Under the pieces are notes generated by a model. That model worked only from the letters and a program-made list of their open reading frames with translations, made no database searches and was not told where the DNA came from. 15,381 nucleotides of DNA from UBA9848 sp003454065 (GTDB lineage: Bacteria; Spirochaetota; Spirochaetia; Sphaerochaetales; Sphaerochaetaceae). Every line of letters starts with the position of its first letter. Positions within the stretch are counted from its first letter, which is position 1. The stretch is taken from the NCBI GenBank assembly GCA_946629155.1, contig CAMOXM010000028.1, forward strand, positions 1-15,381, written 5' to 3'. Below, in pieces: positions 13,952 through 15,381 of the stretch. A program made the translations under genes and the position numbers.

Positions 13952-15103
13952 ATGCCATCGCCTAACATAGAATCCATATCCTATCTCAGCCCGAAGGAAA
14001 TCGAGGCTTACTTAAAGAAGGTGACGCAGGAAAAGAGCCTGTATAGCGAGCTTCTCGAGAATCTCAGCACCGGAGTGGCGGCTATCGATAGCGATTCCAG
14101 TCTGATTTGCTGCAACAGGCGTTTTATTACGCTTTTGAATCGTCAGGTCGATAAGTCCGATGTTCCCTTTTATTCCGGAATCCAAAATGACGAGCTTAAA
14201 AGCTTCTTGTCAAAGGCTTTGACGGAGAAAATATCCTGCGAAGGGGAGTTTTGCATCGGCGAATCGCAAATGCAGAACTTCGTATCCGTTTTCGGTTTTG
14301 CCATATCCGATGATAGGTTCGCCTTTGTCGTGCGGGATATAACAAAAGCGAAGAAGCAGCTTCAGGAAATGAAAAGGCTTGAAAGCTTGGCCGCCGTCAG
14401 CAACATATCGTCCATACTTGCGCATGACATAAACAACCCGTTGTCCGCAATCGCCGTTCAGGTTGATTTGATAAGAAGAATCGCCCGCAAGTCCGGAGAC
14501 GATTTCGCATCGGAGCGCATGGACATAATAAAAGCGGAAATCGAAAGGATAAAGGACATAGTACAAGGCTTTCTGTTCTCATCACGGCCGCTTCAGGCGA
14601 TATTGCTTCTGCAAAATCCCGAGAGCCTCATAGATGATCTCGTGAATTTCATAAAGCCTGATCTTGAAGAAAGGAGAATCGAATTGACATGCAGCGTTTT
14701 GAAGCCTCTTCCCTATGTGGAATTTGATTTCAACCTATTGTATTCGTGCCTTTTGAATCTAGTCAAGAATTCCATAGAAGCCATTGGCGACAAATCCGGA
14801 AAACGAGAGATATGCATATTCGCGGCGAGACGATTCAATAACTTGGTTATAAGCGTCGAGGATTCCGGCTGCGGCATAAAAAAAGAAGATGCCGATAGGA
14901 TATTCAAACCGTATTTCACCACCAAGGACAAAGGTACGGGACTCGGTTTGAGCAATGTATATAAGATCGTCCAACTGCATAACGGAGACATCGAGGCGTC
15001 TGCTAGGGCGGACGGCCCCGGCGCTTGCTTCTCCATCTATCTGCCGCTCCGCAGCGAGGACATGCTTGCGCTCGGCAGCGAATCCGAAGCCAAGGGAATG
15101 TGA
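13952..15103 (+). CDS. Soluble PAS-domain sensor histidine kinase (NtrB-like layout)
   Basis: This is the sensor half of a two-component system. The 383-residue protein has no membrane segment. A linker helix (about 14-36) is followed by a PAS domain (about 37-135, ENLSTGVAAIDSDSSLICCN through FAFVVRDITKAKKQ), then a HisKA helix pair with phospho-acceptor H158 (LAHDINNPLSAI), an N-box with N273 (LVKNSIEAI), G1 DSGCGI 304-309, F-box FKPYFTT and G2 GTGLGL 328-333. The H-box has Asp-Ile-Asn after His instead of the common Glu-Ile-Arg, as in some NtrB-like kinases. GGAGG 13940-13944 serves ATG 13952. C53 and C54 in the PAS core might bind a ligand, but nothing proves it. No response regulator lies within the window, so its partner is further downstream or elsewhere. 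Confidence 0.94.
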   Translation: MPSPNIESISYLSPKEIEAYLKKVTQEKSLYSELLENLSTGVAAIDSDSSLICCNRRFITLLNRQVDKSDVPFYSGIQNDELKSFLSKALTEKISCEGEFCIGESQMQNFVSVFGFAISDDRFAFVVRDITKAKKQLQEMKRLESLAAVSNISSILAHDINNPLSAIAVQVDLIRRIARKSGDDFASERMDIIKAEIERIKDIVQGFLFSSRPLQAILLLQNPESLIDDLVNFIKPDLEERRIELTCSVLKPLPYVEFDFNLLYSCLLNLVKNSIEAIGDKSGKREICIFAARRFNNLVISVEDSGCGIKKEDADRIFKPYFTTKDKGTGLGLSNVYKIVQLHNGDIEASARADGPGACFSIYLPLRSEDMLALGSESEAKGM

Positions 15104-15119
15104 TCACTCAAATATCTCC

Positions 15120-15381
15120 GCCATCGTACATTAAATCTACCCAAAGCCTCTGGAAACCCCTGCGAGCGGGTGCGGGACGAGAAATCCATTATGCAGATTC
15201 CGAGCCAGCCGAGACGATGCTTTGTGCATGGCTTAGCGCTATGCGCCGATTGATGCGTTTATCGCCCGAAGGCGTCTGCCATCGTATAGTAAGCTTATCC
15301 AAGTCTTCGGCAATCCCTGCGAGCAGATTTGAGATGAGAGGTAGTCTATGCAGGATTCAAGCAAATCAAGACAGTGCTTTG
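15120..15381. repeat. Diverged tandem repeat, period 158 nt (second copy cut by window end)
   Basis: A roughly 105-base unit at 15120-15224 recurs at 15278-15381, starting GCCATCGTA and ending GATGCTTTG / CAGTGCTTTG in the two copies. They share CCCTGCGAGC and TATGCAG and are about 70 percent alike by eye, with two one-base gaps and many transitions. A 53-base spacer separates them and contains TAGCGCTA. The period is not a multiple of three and matching reading frames contain stops, so a coding repeat is unlikely. It follows the kinase stop by 16 bases. I see no terminator or gene in it; more units may lie beyond the window. Confidence 0.65.

Noticed and set aside
15120..15381. CRISPR array
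   Set aside because: Only two long, diverged units at 158-nt spacing; no short identical repeats and no cas genes.

Overview
The window reads like chromosomal DNA of a bacterium of moderate G+C (roughly mid-40s percent by eye), most plausibly a spirochaete of the Treponema/Spirochaetales type. Three things point that way: the translation cluster runs rpsB-tsf-frr with no pyrH between tsf and frr (the arrangement I recall from Treponema); the transport lipoprotein has a relaxed lipobox; and AGA/AGG and ATA codons are common. No rRNA or tRNA gene was seen, so the assignment is inference.

Layout. Positions 1-181 hold the end of a membrane protein gene, followed at once by a 166-nt nested palindromic element (182-347). 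Positions 461-1770 are a decayed patch: one unrecognised gene readable only by moving through three frames, then a tiny remnant that looks like the tail of an Rpn/PD-(D/E)XK-type protein. On the minus strand, 1787-5014 encodes Mfd, the transcription-repair coupling factor. Its only visible promoter -10 lies 6 nt from the start codon, which suggests a leaderless mRNA. Divergent from it, a near-consensus sigma-70 promoter and a hairpin leader precede rpsB, tsf and frr (5252-7407).

After a 58-residue orphan protein comes a second plus-strand cluster with overlapping or nearly touching genes: a short DtxR/MntR-type metalloregulator (7702), a 565-residue protein with a possible AIPR-like N-terminus (8081), a PepD-type metallodipeptidase (9775), a complete polar amino-acid ABC importer (binding lipoprotein, permease, ATPase; 11234-13506) and a 70-residue Cys/His protein (13510). 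The simplest reading is a peptide and amino-acid scavenging operon possibly under metal control: PepD cleaves dipeptides in the cytoplasm while the ABC system imports amino acids. The role of the 565-residue protein is unknown.

A hairpin-rich 230-nt spacer then leads to a soluble PAS histidine kinase (13952-15103) with no response regulator in view. The window ends in a diverged tandem repeat of 158-nt period (15120-15381).

The best leads for something undescribed are the 182-347 palindromic element, the 565-residue protein inside the metalloregulator/peptidase operon, the leaderless mfd start and the 3' tandem repeat.
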